Shown here piece after piece: positions 16,952 through 26,080 of a DNA stretch of 64,000 nucleotides. This DNA is from Paucilactobacillus hokkaidonensis JCM 18461. Its GTDB lineage: Bacteria > Bacillota > Bacilli > Lactobacillales > Lactobacillaceae. The stretch lies in the NCBI RefSeq assembly GCF_000829395.1, contig NZ_AP014680.1, forward strand, positions 1,984,001-2,048,000, written 5' to 3'. The notes below the pieces were generated by a model, which ran no database searches, was not told where the DNA came from, and saw nothing but the letters and a program-made list of their open reading frames with translations. The position numbers and the translations under genes are program-made. The first letter of the stretch is position 1, and every line of letters starts with the position of its first letter.

Positions 16952-17040
16952 TGTACTACTCCAAATTAAGCCTTAAATGACAATCAATAAATCGGAAGAT
17001 TTGTTAATCGTCATTTAGGGCTTAATCTACGGGGGGTGTA
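16952..17040. repeat. Long imperfect hairpin next to palindromic element 2
   Basis: AAATTAAGCCTTAAATGACA (16963 on) and the complement ending TCATTTAGGGCTTAAT (to 17026) form a long stem. The string AAATGACAATCAATAAAT resembles AAATTACAATCAAGAAAT inside the next element, so this may be a diverged partial copy of the same family. It lacks the AAGAGTG/CACGTTT ends. Confidence 0.55.
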
Positions 17041-17059
17041 TTTCTCTCGTTGCTTTGTT

Positions 17060-17190
17060 AAAACGTGCTCAGTGGGGCAGATGCTTAGGGCCAAATCATA
17101 AATTACAATCAAGAAATTCACAGTTCGAATTCCTTAATTGTAATTTATGACTTAGCCTACAGCATCTGAACGCCCCACTTCGCACTCTTA
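17060..17190. repeat. Palindromic element with conserved ends, copy 2
   Basis: Outer ends AAAACGTGCTC and CGCACTCTT; arms GTGGGGC/GCCCCAC, AGATGCT/AGCATCT and an inner AATTACAATcAAG/CTTaATTGTAATT stem. Unlike the other copies the AAGAGTG end does not abut a recognisable stop codon; it lies 19 bases before the start codon of the DHA2 transporter gene. Confidence 0.8.
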
Positions 17191-17208
17191 TTTTTGAGGT
17201 GAATATAA

Positions 17209-18675
17209 ATGGACAGTATTTCCACAGACGATCAACCTGTTGATCAAAATGGCAAGCCATATAATCGACTTGCGTTAGTTTTTACTTTATTAATTGGTAC
17301 CTTTAGTACTTTTTTAACTTCTACCATGTTAACTACAGCATTTCCTACCCTAATGAAATCATTCAATATTTCAGCGACGACCGTTCAATGGTTAACAACT
17401 GGATTTATGTTGATGATGGGAATTGTTATTCCTATTACCGGATTTTTCCTGCAACGTTTTGATTCTCGTAAATTATATTTATCGGCCATTGTTATTTTTT
17501 TCATTGGAACCGTTATTTGTTACTTTGCACAAACCTTTTGGATCATTTTAGTTGGTCGGTTAGTTGAAGCCGCGGGGGTTGGAATTACATCCCCAGTCTA
17601 TCAAACAATTATGACTTCTATTTTTCCACCTTCCAAACGTGGAGCTGCCATGGGAACCGCCGGAATTGTAACAGGACTAGCCCCTGCAATTGGACCAACA
17701 TTTGCTGGTTGGATTCTAATTCACTATTCATGGCGAATGTTATTTTTATCAATTATGCCAATTTCATTAATCGTGATGGTTATGGGCTACTTCACCTTAC
17801 GTAAAGTACTACCAACTAGAAAGGCTCCGGTCGATTGGTTTTCCGTTCTAATGTCCATGGTTGGTTTTGGTTCAATGCTGTTCGCCTTTTCATCAGTTGG
17901 CCAATACAGCTGGGGTGATCCACTTGTGTATGTCACTCTAATCATCGGTGTTATTGTCGTGTTAATGTTCATCTGGCGATCACTTAAAATTAAAAATCCG
18001 TTACTTCAATTCAAAGTTTTTGAACATTCTGACTTTACTTTGTCAGCCATTCTAGTGTCAGTTTCTTTTATGTCCATGAACGGCTTTACACTTGTTTTAC
18101 CACTATATCTACAAACTATTCGTGGTGAATCACCATTGGCATCCGGACTGACATTGTTACCAGGAGCAATTGCAATTGGTATTATGAACCCCATCACAGG
18201 TCGCATTTTTGACCGGCTTGGAGCTAGGAACATGTCAATGGCCGGAATGTTAATTTTAACTATTGCAACAGCTTCCTTTATTCCCATCACCGCACAAACA
18301 CCAGTCCTATATCTTGCTAGTTTGTATACTGTACGAATGTTTGGTATTTCCATGGTTATGATGCCAGTCACCACTACCGGAATGAACGCACTACCACTAA
18401 ATTTAATTGGCGACGGAACCGTGGTCAATAATACTGCACGCCAAGTTTTTGCATCAATGGGAACTGCAGTTTTAGTTTCCGTCATGGCAAACGTTACTTT
18501 AAACAATACCCCATCCAAAGCAGTTGCTAATGCTACTCCAATTTTATTCAAGAAGTTAGCTTTAAATGCCAATGTCATTGGATTTAGATATGCCTTCATG
18601 ATTGCTACTGGGTTTGCCGTTATTGGCTTTATTTTGACCTTCTTCTTAAAAAAAGATACACGGGAGGCATACTAA
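17209..18675 (+). CDS. DHA2-family MFS multidrug exporter
   Basis: A 488-residue major-facilitator protein with 14 predicted membrane helices, the DHA2 (EmrB/QacA/LmrB) pattern. Motif GFFLQRFDSRKLYL is the loop 2-3 signature, motif C appears as GIVTGLAPAIGPTFAGWI, and GRIFDRLGARNM marks loop 8-9. Probably proton-driven export of amphipathic compounds across the cytoplasmic membrane. Followed after one base by the DUF4811 gene, a pairing common in lactobacilli. GAGGTG ribosome binding site. Confidence 0.88.
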   Translation: MDSISTDDQPVDQNGKPYNRLALVFTLLIGTFSTFLTSTMLTTAFPTLMKSFNISATTVQWLTTGFMLMMGIVIPITGFFLQRFDSRKLYLSAIVIFFIGTVICYFAQTFWIILVGRLVEAAGVGITSPVYQTIMTSIFPPSKRGAAMGTAGIVTGLAPAIGPTFAGWILIHYSWRMLFLSIMPISLIVMVMGYFTLRKVLPTRKAPVDWFSVLMSMVGFGSMLFAFSSVGQYSWGDPLVYVTLIIGVIVVLMFIWRSLKIKNPLLQFKVFEHSDFTLSAILVSVSFMSMNGFTLVLPLYLQTIRGESPLASGLTLLPGAIAIGIMNPITGRIFDRLGARNMSMAGMLILTIATASFIPITAQTPVLYLASLYTVRMFGISMVMMPVTTTGMNALPLNLIGDGTVVNNTARQVFASMGTAVLVSVMANVTLNNTPSKAVANATPILFKKLALNANVIGFRYAFMIATGFAVIGFILTFFLKKDTREAY

Positions 18676-18676
18676 T

Positions 18677-19174
18677 ATGATTGTTATTTTCTTATTTGCA
18701 GGTGCCTTGATGTTTGCAATTAGTATGATTTTTGTCCATCCAGGGTTAAAGAAAACAATCTGGGTGACAGTTGGTTTAATTCTGACAATCGGTAGTATTG
18801 TACTGCTCACCTTAAACTACAACACTTATCTGGGCATGAAACAGGTCAGCTCAACTACAACTTACCCACTAACTTCGAGTATCAAGGGTCAAAAAGTAAT
18901 ATTGTATCAACAATTAGGTACTAAAAATGAACGGATTTACTATTATCAAACTAATCCGTTAAGCTCGAAATTAGAGCGAACCAATCCCAATACTAGTAGC
19001 GTAACAATTCATAAAAATACGAACCATAACCAGTTAAAAATAACACGATCATATCGCATATATCGGAATGAAGAAATGCGATTATTGTTTAGTGCTGGTA
19101 TTCCAAATAATCATTTTATCGGGCAACATTATCAGTTTGATTTGAAACCTGGTTGGACGGTTAAATCCAAATAA
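18677..19174 (+). CDS. DUF4811 membrane-anchored protein
   Basis: A 165-residue protein with two N-terminal membrane helices (residues 1-19 and 28-49) and an exported or surface domain rich in Ser/Thr and basic residues. I recognise it as a DUF4811 protein from its size and its position one base after a DHA2 exporter. Function unknown; an accessory role to the transporter is inferred from the conserved pairing. Its TAA stop is followed directly by the AAGAGTG end of a palindromic element. Confidence 0.75.
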   Translation: MIVIFLFAGALMFAISMIFVHPGLKKTIWVTVGLILTIGSIVLLTLNYNTYLGMKQVSSTTTYPLTSSIKGQKVILYQQLGTKNERIYYYQTNPLSSKLERTNPNTSSVTIHKNTNHNQLKITRSYRIYRNEEMRLLFSAGIPNNHFIGQHYQFDLKPGWTVKSK

Positions 19175-19292
19175 AAGAGTGAAAAAAGGGCGATTAGGTT
19201 CTGAGCATAGCCTAGATTAATGAATGATCCGTTCTCTGGATCGTTTGTTAATCGTAGCTAAGCGGAAGAACCTGCCCTTTTTTTCACGTTTT
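19175..19292 (+). repeat. Palindromic stop-anchored element, copy 3
   Basis: Starts AAGAGTGAAAAAAGGGC at the base after the DUF4811 stop codon and ends GCCCTTTTTTTCACGTTTT. Inner arms AGGTTCT/AGAACCT and GGATC/GATCC. Here the family is in plus orientation, the same relative orientation to its gene as the minus-strand copies. Confidence 0.85.
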
Positions 19293-19309
19293 AAAATAGT
19301 TTTCGCAAT

Positions 19310-20092
19310 TTATTTACTGAAAAATTCTAGCATTATCTGATTAAATCGCTCCGTCTGCTCTGCCATAACAATATGGCCAGAATGTTCCACTACTTCGTAC
19401 TCCCCGTGTGGTGTTATTTTGGCTGCCGCCTTAGCGTGATCACTAGACCAAAATGGACTTTCACCACCAGCAATAAATAACTCAGGAACCGTTAATTGCT
19501 TTAAAATATCGCGCCAATCCTGAAATGCATGATCATAAAGTAATGGCCGATTTAATTCATAGTCAAATGAATATCCCTTTTCGGCATCCTTCAAAACACC
19601 ATATGTCTCATCGTTAATTCGTTGCACAGTTGTTTTAACACCATACATTTTTTCTGCTTCTTTTGGAAAATTATGCCAATCCAAATCAAGTAGTCCATAC
19701 GGCCAAGTTTCATCTGATATCATTTTTGGAGATTGATCAACAGAGATAATTTTATTAATTCTAGCATCCCCATACAAAGAACAGTAAGCCCAAAATACAG
19801 AAGCTCCCATCGAATTACCCATTAAATTGACCCGGTCAATTTTTAAATAATCTAATAGTTCAGCAATGTCTTTGCCTTGACGACTCATCCGTAATCCTTT
19901 GGCAGTCGCCTGTGAACGACCATGATTACGTCGATCTAAATTGATGACCCGGTAGCCATTATTCGTCAATGCCTTAACCTGTTGGTGCCAAATTTCCTTA
20001 AATCCTGCGTAGCCAGTTGTAATTAAAACAGGCAAGCCGGCTCCTTGATCTGTATATTCTAATTGAACTCCATCACTCGTCAAAAATTCCAT
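19310..20092 (-). CDS. Alpha/beta hydrolase
   Basis: A 260-residue alpha/beta-hydrolase. The nucleophile elbow is GNSMGAS (Ser near residue 98), the catalytic histidine is in VVEHSGHIVMAEQ near the C-terminus, and the acid is probably in the LFIAGGESPFW region. The start at 20092 is set by GAGG eight bases upstream; the longer in-frame start lies inside the kinase gene. It overlaps the CoaA-like gene by 20 bases, so they are co-transcribed. Possible roles include ester or thioester hydrolysis, but substrate cannot be read from sequence. Confidence 0.8.
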   Translation of the reverse strand: MEFLTSDGVQLEYTDQGAGLPVLITTGYAGFKEIWHQQVKALTNNGYRVINLDRRNHGRSQATAKGLRMSRQGKDIAELLDYLKIDRVNLMGNSMGASVFWAYCSLYGDARINKIISVDQSPKMISDETWPYGLLDLDWHNFPKEAEKMYGVKTTVQRINDETYGVLKDAEKGYSFDYELNRPLLYDHAFQDWRDILKQLTVPELFIAGGESPFWSSDHAKAAAKITPHGEYEVVEHSGHIVMAEQTERFNQIMLEFFSK

Positions 20093-20813
20093 GTTTATTT
20101 CCTCGCTTAATCTGATAACTAGACTGTAATCTGATCTGTTGGACCTCATGCCTTTTATCTAAATTTAAAACTATATCAGCTTGTGACCTGACTGGCTCAA
20201 CGTTGGCCATGTAATTTGGCATGTCCACACTTTGCCACGTTTGAATCGCATATGCGTAAAAATCTTCTTTTTCTAAATCCATCTTTTGATCTAATTTAAG
20301 ATCGAAGCATCGTTTTAGGTACCACTCTTGTACAACTTCAGGATTGGCATCTAAAAAAATACTTTTAGTAATTAAACTTCTTAACGGTTCTTGTAACACA
20401 ATCAAGCCTTCCAAAACAATGATATCTGGGTGAGCAATTGTAAATGCTTTAGTCGAATCAATATCAGATTTTTTGTGGTCATAAGCCTGCAATTCGATTG
20501 GTATTTGTTTTAAAACCGCTTCTTTAAAACGTCCTATTTTTTCTTTATTATAACTAACCGGACTTCCTTTTTGATCAAATAACCCATTTTGTTTTAAATA
20601 TCGGTTGTCATATAAAAAACAATCAGTACAAACGGTTTGAATTTGTTTGTCTGGAAATGCTGCTTTTAGTTGTTGTACCGTAGTTTTAGCAAAGGTTGAT
20701 TTGCCAACTGAAATATTCCCACATATACCAATAATAATCGGTTTAGAGGCGGTTGATTTGTGTATAATGGAAGTGAGAATATCGTGATAAAAGTAACTAG
20801 TCAAATTTTTCAT
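20073..20813 (-). CDS. CoaA-like pantothenate kinase paralogue (short)
   Basis: A P-loop kinase of the PRK/uridine kinase/CoaA superfamily, 246 aa. Walker A is GICGNISVGKSTF near residue 29. The IIVLEGLIVLQ strand and IFLDANPEVVQEWYLKRCF match type I pantothenate kinase (DIVILEGLNVLQ and DAxxELLxxWYLxR). It is about 60 residues shorter than classical CoaA. If it phosphorylates pantothenate it would raise CoA supply for the CoA-dependent genes nearby; that link is inference. Divergent from the LysR gene with only 27 bases between starts. Confidence 0.7.
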   Translation of the reverse strand: MKNLTSYFYHDILTSIIHKSTASKPIIIGICGNISVGKSTFAKTTVQQLKAAFPDKQIQTVCTDCFLYDNRYLKQNGLFDQKGSPVSYNKEKIGRFKEAVLKQIPIELQAYDHKKSDIDSTKAFTIAHPDIIVLEGLIVLQEPLRSLITKSIFLDANPEVVQEWYLKRCFDLKLDQKMDLEKEDFYAYAIQTWQSVDMPNYMANVEPVRSQADIVLNLDKRHEVQQIRLQSSYQIKRGNKHGIFDE

Positions 20814-20840
20814 TTCTGCTTCACCTCTGGGGGGATAATT

Positions 20841-21743
20841 ATGGATATCAAGCACATTGAATACCTAATAAATATTGTCGATAATGGCTTTAATTTAACT
20901 AAAAGTGCTGCTCTACCTCATATCTCACAGCCAGCTTTAAGTAAGTTCATTAATGAACTTGAGAGAACAGAACAAACTAAAATTTTCACTCATAGTCGCA
21001 ATCGAATTACTGTCCTGACCCATTCAGGACAAGACTTAATCGATCGTGGCAGAAAGGTCACGCAAGAATTCACTGATATGATGAATTCTTTTCACTCAGC
21101 AGCTGTTGAAAAACAAGGAACCGTGAGAATTGGAATTGCTCCGGTTATCATCTCAACTCTGTTTTCTAATGCCATTCCAAAATTCATTCAGGAAAACCCT
21201 AAAATAAAATTGCAAGTTGTCGAAACTGGTGCTTATGAGTTACAAAAAATGTTAATGTTACAAGATTTAGATCTGGCGGTCATCGTTTCGCCAGCCACCT
21301 ATCCTAGTATCAAAGAAGATATTGTTGTGAAAGACTCAGTGTCCGTTTGGTTTAACAAAACACATCGATTTCATGATTTTAAAGGCCCAATTCCGTTTAA
21401 TCAAATTGCGAAAGAAAAAATCGTTTCACTTGATGACAGCTTCATGGTTACTTATCAATGGAAGCAACGTTTGCGAGATTTGAACATTGAGCCAAATTTC
21501 TTTTTTCAGTCTAGCTCATGGGACCTCATTTTGAATATGTGTCAAGAATTAAACGTTGTTACTTTGATGGCGACTCCTATCGGACATAACTTTGCTGGCA
21601 ATAATATTGAACACCGGCAGGTAACTCCGTTCTTCCCTTGGAATATCAGCCTATGTACATTGGATACAGTCCGCACTAGTTACCTAGTCGACTATACCCA
21701 ACAGTGGTTCCATAACTATTTCAAACAATCAGTAATTAATTAG
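20841..21743 (+). CDS. LysR-family regulator of the acyl-CoA module
   Basis: A 300-residue LysR regulator. The winged HTH occupies residues 1-60 (MDIKHIEYLINIVDNG...SQPALSKFINELERT), followed by a periplasmic-binding-like effector domain. The start at 20841 follows GGGGGGA. It is convergent with the CoA-transferase gene (8-base tail overlap) and divergent from the CoaA-like gene. Two boxes of the T-N11-A type (ATAACA-N3-TGTTAT) near 25240 and 26141 are good candidates for its targets. The effector is probably a pathway acid or acyl-CoA, which is inference. Confidence 0.85.
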   Translation: MDIKHIEYLINIVDNGFNLTKSAALPHISQPALSKFINELERTEQTKIFTHSRNRITVLTHSGQDLIDRGRKVTQEFTDMMNSFHSAAVEKQGTVRIGIAPVIISTLFSNAIPKFIQENPKIKLQVVETGAYELQKMLMLQDLDLAVIVSPATYPSIKEDIVVKDSVSVWFNKTHRFHDFKGPIPFNQIAKEKIVSLDDSFMVTYQWKQRLRDLNIEPNFFFQSSSWDLILNMCQELNVVTLMATPIGHNFAGNNIEHRQVTPFFPWNISLCTLDTVRTSYLVDYTQQWFHNYFKQSVIN

Positions 21744-23328
21744 TAACTCCAACTGATTTGTCTGCTTTATTGATAATATCTCCCATTTTTTCTGGTGCAA
21801 AGATTCTTGCATCCATGTACTTCAAATCATCACTGATATTTGGTTTAAAGCCCATATGTGACAAAACATCTTTTTGCAGATCAATTCCAGGAGCAATTTC
21901 GATTAATTCAATTCCATCATCAACTAATTCAAAGACAGCTCGTTCGGTTACATAGTAGACGTGCTGTCCATTTTCATGTGCCACGTGGCCACTAAATGTA
22001 ACTTGTTCAACATCTTTCACTAGCTTATCTGACTTACCTTCTTTGGTGATGTGTAATTCGCCGTTCTCAATATCAGCACGGAATCCACCAGCAGTGAAGG
22101 TACCTGTAAATACAGTTGTCTTCGTATTCTGAGTAATGTTAACAAACCCACCAACACCAGCAATTTTAGGACCAAATTTAGAAACATTAATATTACCCTT
22201 TTGATCTAATTCTGCTAGCCCAAGGAAAGTAGTGTCAATCCCACCACCATCATAAAAATCAAACATATATGGCTGATCAATTGTTGATTGGGGTGAAATT
22301 GCACAACCAAAATCACCACCACCAAGTGGCACTCCACCGAATGTACCTGGTTCAACAGTCGTAATGATATTGTCCGCTGCTTTTTCTTCCTTCAAAACTA
22401 AAGAAACCGTTTCAGGATATTTACCAATTCCATAATTAACAACGCGGTCTTCAGGTTGTAAGAACATTGCTGCTCGTCTAGCAATCACTTTTTTGATATC
22501 TAACGGAACATTAATTGCTCCTTCAGCACGGATAACTGAGGCTTTTACAAAGTCTGGGTTATACATAGTGTCAGTACTTTGTTGTGTCATTGTGGCGTCA
22601 TCAGTCTCACAAACGTAATCAACTAACAAACCTGGGATTCGGATATCTTTTGGCTTCATTGAACCACGATCCACAATTCGTTTAACAGAGACAATGACTT
22701 TACCACCGTTATTGTGTGCGGCCATCGCAATTGCTGTAGATTCCAGCGTCAGGGGCTCATCTTCAAAAGTAATATTGCCATCCTCATCAGCGTATGATCC
22801 CCGTAGTAAAGCAATATTTGGCTTTGGGACTTCATAAGCTAAATAATCTTTTCCTTTAATTTGCATTTTAGAAACCAAGTCTTCTTTGGCAGCTAGATTT
22901 AACTTACCACCTTGAAGATCTGGGTCGATAAATGTTCCTAATCCCACCCGGGTAATATGGAGCGGCTTATGGGCAGCTGAATCCCGGAAAATCTGGGATA
23001 AAACTCCTTGTGGGAAGCAATATGCTTCAATCTGATTGGCTTCTACTAATGGTTCCAGTTTTGGTGCCAAAGCCCAATGCCCACCAACAATTCTTTTTAC
23101 CATTCCAGGTTCAGCAAGATTGTTTGTACCGCGTTCTTTGCCATCTCCAATTCCAGATGCATGATAGAATGTTAGATTCTTTGGATGGCCGGTTTTTAAG
23201 TAAACAGCATGCAGCTTTTCCAAAATTTCTTCTGGAACATCCGATCCCAAGAATCCTTCCAAAGCAATGGTGGCGCCATCTGGGATTTTGCTGATTACTG
23301 ATTCACTATCAATAAATTCAACTGACAT
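21736..23328 (-). CDS. Family I CoA-transferase (acetate/propionate/3-ketoacid type)
   Basis: A 530-residue fused alpha-beta CoA-transferase like propionate CoA-transferase and YdiF. The catalytic glutamate is Glu326 in TTVEPGTFGGVPLGG. The N-terminal IPDGATIALEGF and the conserved GGFVNIT and GTFTAGG blocks are present. These enzymes move CoA from acetyl-CoA or another acyl-CoA to a short-chain acid through a glutamyl-CoA intermediate. Last gene of fabV-side operon, 11 bases after FabV. It would activate the acid substrate of the pathway without ATP. Exact acid unknown. Confidence 0.88.
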   Translation of the reverse strand: MSVEFIDSESVISKIPDGATIALEGFLGSDVPEEILEKLHAVYLKTGHPKNLTFYHASGIGDGKERGTNNLAEPGMVKRIVGGHWALAPKLEPLVEANQIEAYCFPQGVLSQIFRDSAAHKPLHITRVGLGTFIDPDLQGGKLNLAAKEDLVSKMQIKGKDYLAYEVPKPNIALLRGSYADEDGNITFEDEPLTLESTAIAMAAHNNGGKVIVSVKRIVDRGSMKPKDIRIPGLLVDYVCETDDATMTQQSTDTMYNPDFVKASVIRAEGAINVPLDIKKVIARRAAMFLQPEDRVVNYGIGKYPETVSLVLKEEKAADNIITTVEPGTFGGVPLGGGDFGCAISPQSTIDQPYMFDFYDGGGIDTTFLGLAELDQKGNINVSKFGPKIAGVGGFVNITQNTKTTVFTGTFTAGGFRADIENGELHITKEGKSDKLVKDVEQVTFSGHVAHENGQHVYYVTERAVFELVDDGIELIEIAPGIDLQKDVLSHMGFKPNISDDLKYMDARIFAPEKMGDIINKADKSVGVTN

Positions 23329-23339
23329 AACTATCCCTC

Positions 23340-24551
23340 CTATGGCTCTAATTTAGTAATTTCATCATAATCAACGGTATCATTGTCTGCACCATCAACT
23401 TCGAATCCATTTAATTGCATGAACTCTTTACGGAACGTAGCGTAACCTGTTAAATCACTATTAAAGTTTTCTGGTGTAATTTGTTTCATTAATGCAACAG
23501 TCTTCTTTTGAGTATCCTCATCTTGCTCCCAAGCATCTGGACGCAGACGGCCACGATCATCGATTTCTGGCTTGTTGCCATAGACCATGTCTCTAAACAG
23601 ACGATCCTTGTGCATAATTGGTGTTTCATGTGTTCCCTTTTCTTGCATAATTTTATAAAGCGCAATGCAGTATACTGGGAAAATTGGAATAACAACCGAT
23701 GCTTTTGTAGTAACAGCTTTAGAAACACTAATCCAAGCTTTACCATTTAAATCATCAATATTCTTTTGAATCTTATGTGATGATTCTTCAGCTGCATCTT
23801 TAGCTTTACCCAAGGTACCTTCATGATAAAAATCATAAGTAACGGGTGAACCAATGTATGAATAAAGAATTGTCTTAAAGCCTTCAGCCAACACCCCAGC
23901 TTCTTTTAACATGCTAACCCAAAGTTCCCAATCTTCACCGCCCATTACGTGAACAGTTGCATCAGTTTCTTCTTTAGTTGCACTTTCAACGGTTTGTTCG
24001 AATAATTCATTTTTTTCAAGATTAACGTTATAACCAGTGACAGACTTTCCAACTGGCTTCATTTGTGAACGCCATACTTCATCAGGATTTTCTGGGTTAA
24101 CTCGTTTTGGTGCGGCCACAGAATACACTAATAAGTCAATTTGTCCGCCGAATTCGTCTTTGATGTAGTCCAAGACTTGTTGCTTAATTTCTTTTGTGAA
24201 TGCATCGCCATTAAAGTTCTTGGCAATCAATCCTGCTTTTTCTGCTTCTTGTTTAAAGTAAATATTGTTCCACCAACCGGCAGTTCCTAACATTGTTTCA
24301 TCTTTTACTGGCCGTTCATAAGCAACACAGATTGTGTCAGCTCCTGAGCCAAATGCCTGAGTAACTCGACTAGCTAAGCCATAGCTAGATGAACCGCCAA
24401 TTATTAACGCTTTTTTGGCACCATTATAATGGCCTTGCTTCTTAACATAATCAATTTGGTTTAAAACTTCTTGCTTACATCCGTATGGATTTACTGAACG
24501 AGCAACGTTACCCTTTAGCTTTTCACTAATCTTAACCATTTTTTCTGCCAT
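23340..24551 (-). CDS. fabV: FabV-type trans-2-enoyl-CoA/ACP reductase
   Basis: A 403-residue NADH-dependent enoyl reductase of the FabV/TER family. The cofactor loop is IIGGSSSYGLASR at 51-63 and the active-site pair is Tyr242-X8-Lys251 (YHEGTLGKAK), the spacing that defines FabV. WWNN and YSVAAPKR motifs are also present. It reduces trans-2-enoyl-CoA (or ACP) to the saturated form. Start at 24551 from AAGGAAG. Sitting between a CoA-transferase and a MaoC hydratase points to CoA esters, not fatty-acid synthesis; no fab genes are near. Unusual in lactobacilli to my knowledge. Confidence 0.9.
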   Translation of the reverse strand: MAEKMVKISEKLKGNVARSVNPYGCKQEVLNQIDYVKKQGHYNGAKKALIIGGSSSYGLASRVTQAFGSGADTICVAYERPVKDETMLGTAGWWNNIYFKQEAEKAGLIAKNFNGDAFTKEIKQQVLDYIKDEFGGQIDLLVYSVAAPKRVNPENPDEVWRSQMKPVGKSVTGYNVNLEKNELFEQTVESATKEETDATVHVMGGEDWELWVSMLKEAGVLAEGFKTILYSYIGSPVTYDFYHEGTLGKAKDAAEESSHKIQKNIDDLNGKAWISVSKAVTTKASVVIPIFPVYCIALYKIMQEKGTHETPIMHKDRLFRDMVYGNKPEIDDRGRLRPDAWEQDEDTQKKTVALMKQITPENFNSDLTGYATFRKEFMQLNGFEVDGADNDTVDYDEITKLEP

Positions 24552-24649
24552 TATAAAAACTTCCTTTTCTATTTTTTTCAATCTTTCATTCAATAATTCC
24601 AATTGTTTTATGGTTCGGAAATGTTTATTGTCAATATCTCATTTATTTT

Positions 24650-25090
24650 TTATTTTGAATCTTTAGCTGGAATTATTGTTGCTTCTCCATCAGTAACTAC
24701 TGTTCCATCCTGGTTGGTCACAGTAGTCTTTAATGTTACGATCTTAAACTTGGTTTTCTGCTTAATCTCAGACACTTGCGCACGGGCTACAAGCACATCC
24801 CCAAAATGTACTGGTGCCTTAAAAGTTAACGTTTGCCCAAGATAAGTAGCTCCTGGACCTGGCATTTTCATTCCAATTACTGCTGAAATTAAAGCCGCTG
24901 AGTACATTCCATGGGCAATCCTGCCACCAAACTGAGTTGTTTTAGCAAACTCATCGTCCATGTGCAGCGGGTTTTCATCACCCGTAATATGAGCAAATTG
25001 TTCAATATTTTCTTGCGTCACTTCCTTAACAAATTCGTCCGACATTCCAACCTGAATTTGTGAATCTGTAATTGATTGATATTTTTTCAT
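24650..25090 (-). CDS. MaoC-like (R)-specific enoyl-CoA hydratase
   Basis: A 146-residue single hot-dog protein of the MaoC/PhaJ family. The hydratase motif is GDENPLHMDDEFAKTTQFGG with Asp38 and His43 as the catalytic pair, followed by RIAHGM. It interconverts (R)-3-hydroxyacyl-CoA and trans-2-enoyl-CoA. GGTGGAG six bases before ATG fixes the start at 25090. It heads the MaoC-FabV-CoA-transferase unit, about 98 bases before fabV. With the crotonase at 26306, the locus encodes two hydratases of opposite expected stereochemistry. Confidence 0.87.
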   Translation of the reverse strand: MKKYQSITDSQIQVGMSDEFVKEVTQENIEQFAHITGDENPLHMDDEFAKTTQFGGRIAHGMYSAALISAVIGMKMPGPGATYLGQTLTFKAPVHFGDVLVARAQVSEIKQKTKFKIVTLKTTVTNQDGTVVTDGEATIIPAKDSK

Positions 25091-25143
25091 TATGAACTCC
25101 ACCTTAATTAAAATATTCACAAATGACAATCAACTTTGTACCT

Positions 25144-25157
25144 AAACAAGCTTGTTT
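25144..25157. promoter_or_regulatory. Perfect 14-base palindrome upstream of maoC
   Basis: AAACAAGCTTGTTT is fully self-complementary and lies between the predicted maoC transcription start and its start codon. It may be an operator of an unidentified repressor. No similar site is seen elsewhere in the window. Confidence 0.4.
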
Positions 25158-25181
25158 GAATAGATAATTATCTCTGCCACT

Positions 25182-25247
25182 AATGTAAGCCCTTCCATCC
25201 ATTTAAACAAATACAGATTTTTCATATCTACGATAACAATATGTTAT
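25182..25247 (-). promoter_or_regulatory. maoC-fabV-CoA-transferase promoter with LysR box and cre-like site
   Basis: On the minus strand TTGTTT (25210-25205) and TACATT (25187-25182) are 17 bases apart. ATAACA-N3-TGTTAT (25233-25247) has the LysR T-N11-A form and is centred about 65 bases upstream of the predicted start, the classic LysR recognition position. A cre-like TGGAAGGGCTTACA (25197-25184) overlaps the core promoter. Confidence 0.65.
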
Positions 25248-25300
25248 GATCCTAATCTTGCAATATTGGTGTACCTTAAATGCTTTAAAATTCACAAGCA

Positions 25301-26041
25301 TTATTTAACTGAGAAAAATGCTGCAAATAAAACAGCACCCGCAACTCCACCAACAATTGGTGCCACAACTGGAACCCAGCTGTATTGCCATTCAGACGAT
25401 CCCTTATTAGGTACCGGTAGGAGTGCATGCACCATTCGCGGTCCCAGATCTCTAGCTGGATTTAGGGCCGGGCCAGTAGCACCACCCATCGAAATTACTA
25501 AAGTCATAATTAAGAGTCCAACTGCGATGTTGGCAATATCAACATTAGATTCAACAAACATCCCATGATATGCCCCTAAAGCGCCAAAAACTAAAAACAA
25601 TGTTCCAAGACTTTCGTTTACAAACCCATTTAACGAGCTCTTAGCCCCATCGCCTGTAGAAAAAGTCATCAATACCGCAGCCTCTTCGTGCGTTTTCTTG
25701 TAAAACGGCCAATAACAAGCAACTACTATTAACTGTCCTACAATTGCACCCGCAAACTGAGCAATAATATAGGGCATTACTTCGCCCCATGGAAATAAAC
25801 CAATTGTCGCAAATGCAATTGTGATTGCAGGATTTAAATGGTTACCTGAAATGGAACCAAACATAAATGCTGGAATCATAACCCCAAATCCGTACCCCAG
25901 TGCCACAAATAACCATCCACCATCGTGTCGTCCTGTTGTTCCATCTAATGCCATGTTGGCAACAGCACCGTTTCCAAAAACAATTAGGATCATCGTCCCG
26001 AAAAACTCTGCCATTAGCCTTGTATCTAAACTACTTGCCAT
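25301..26041 (-). CDS. Aquaglyceroporin (GlpF/LarD-like channel)
   Basis: A 246-residue major intrinsic protein with six membrane helices and two NPA boxes: GNHLNPAITI near 70 and GPALNPARDLGPR near 195. The aspartate after NPAR is typical of glycerol-type channels. Such channels pass glycerol, and some Lactobacillus members (LarD/GlpF) pass undissociated lactic acid. Start at 26041 from AAGGAGG eight bases upstream. It shares the LysR-type box at 26133-26149 with the divergent crotonase gene. A role in moving a small hydroxy acid of the pathway is inferred. Confidence 0.87.
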   Translation of the reverse strand: MASSLDTRLMAEFFGTMILIVFGNGAVANMALDGTTGRHDGGWLFVALGYGFGVMIPAFMFGSISGNHLNPAITIAFATIGLFPWGEVMPYIIAQFAGAIVGQLIVVACYWPFYKKTHEEAAVLMTFSTGDGAKSSLNGFVNESLGTLFLVFGALGAYHGMFVESNVDIANIAVGLLIMTLVISMGGATGPALNPARDLGPRMVHALLPVPNKGSSEWQYSWVPVVAPIVGGVAGAVLFAAFFSVK

Positions 26042-26060
26042 CAAAGTTTCCTCCTTTTTG

Positions 26061-26074
26061 TGTAAGCCCTTACA
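26061..26074. promoter_or_regulatory. cre-like site before the aquaglyceroporin gene
   Basis: TGTAAGCCCTTACA differs by one base from the ideal cre TGTAAGCGCTTACA. It lies between the predicted transcription start and the ribosome binding site, where CcpA would block elongation. Confidence 0.6.
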
Positions 26075-26080
26075 AAAAGC

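Noticed and set aside
23340-24551. FabV as part of a fatty acid synthesis cluster
   Set aside because: No fab, acc or acp genes adjoin; neighbours are CoA-transferase and MaoC hydratase.
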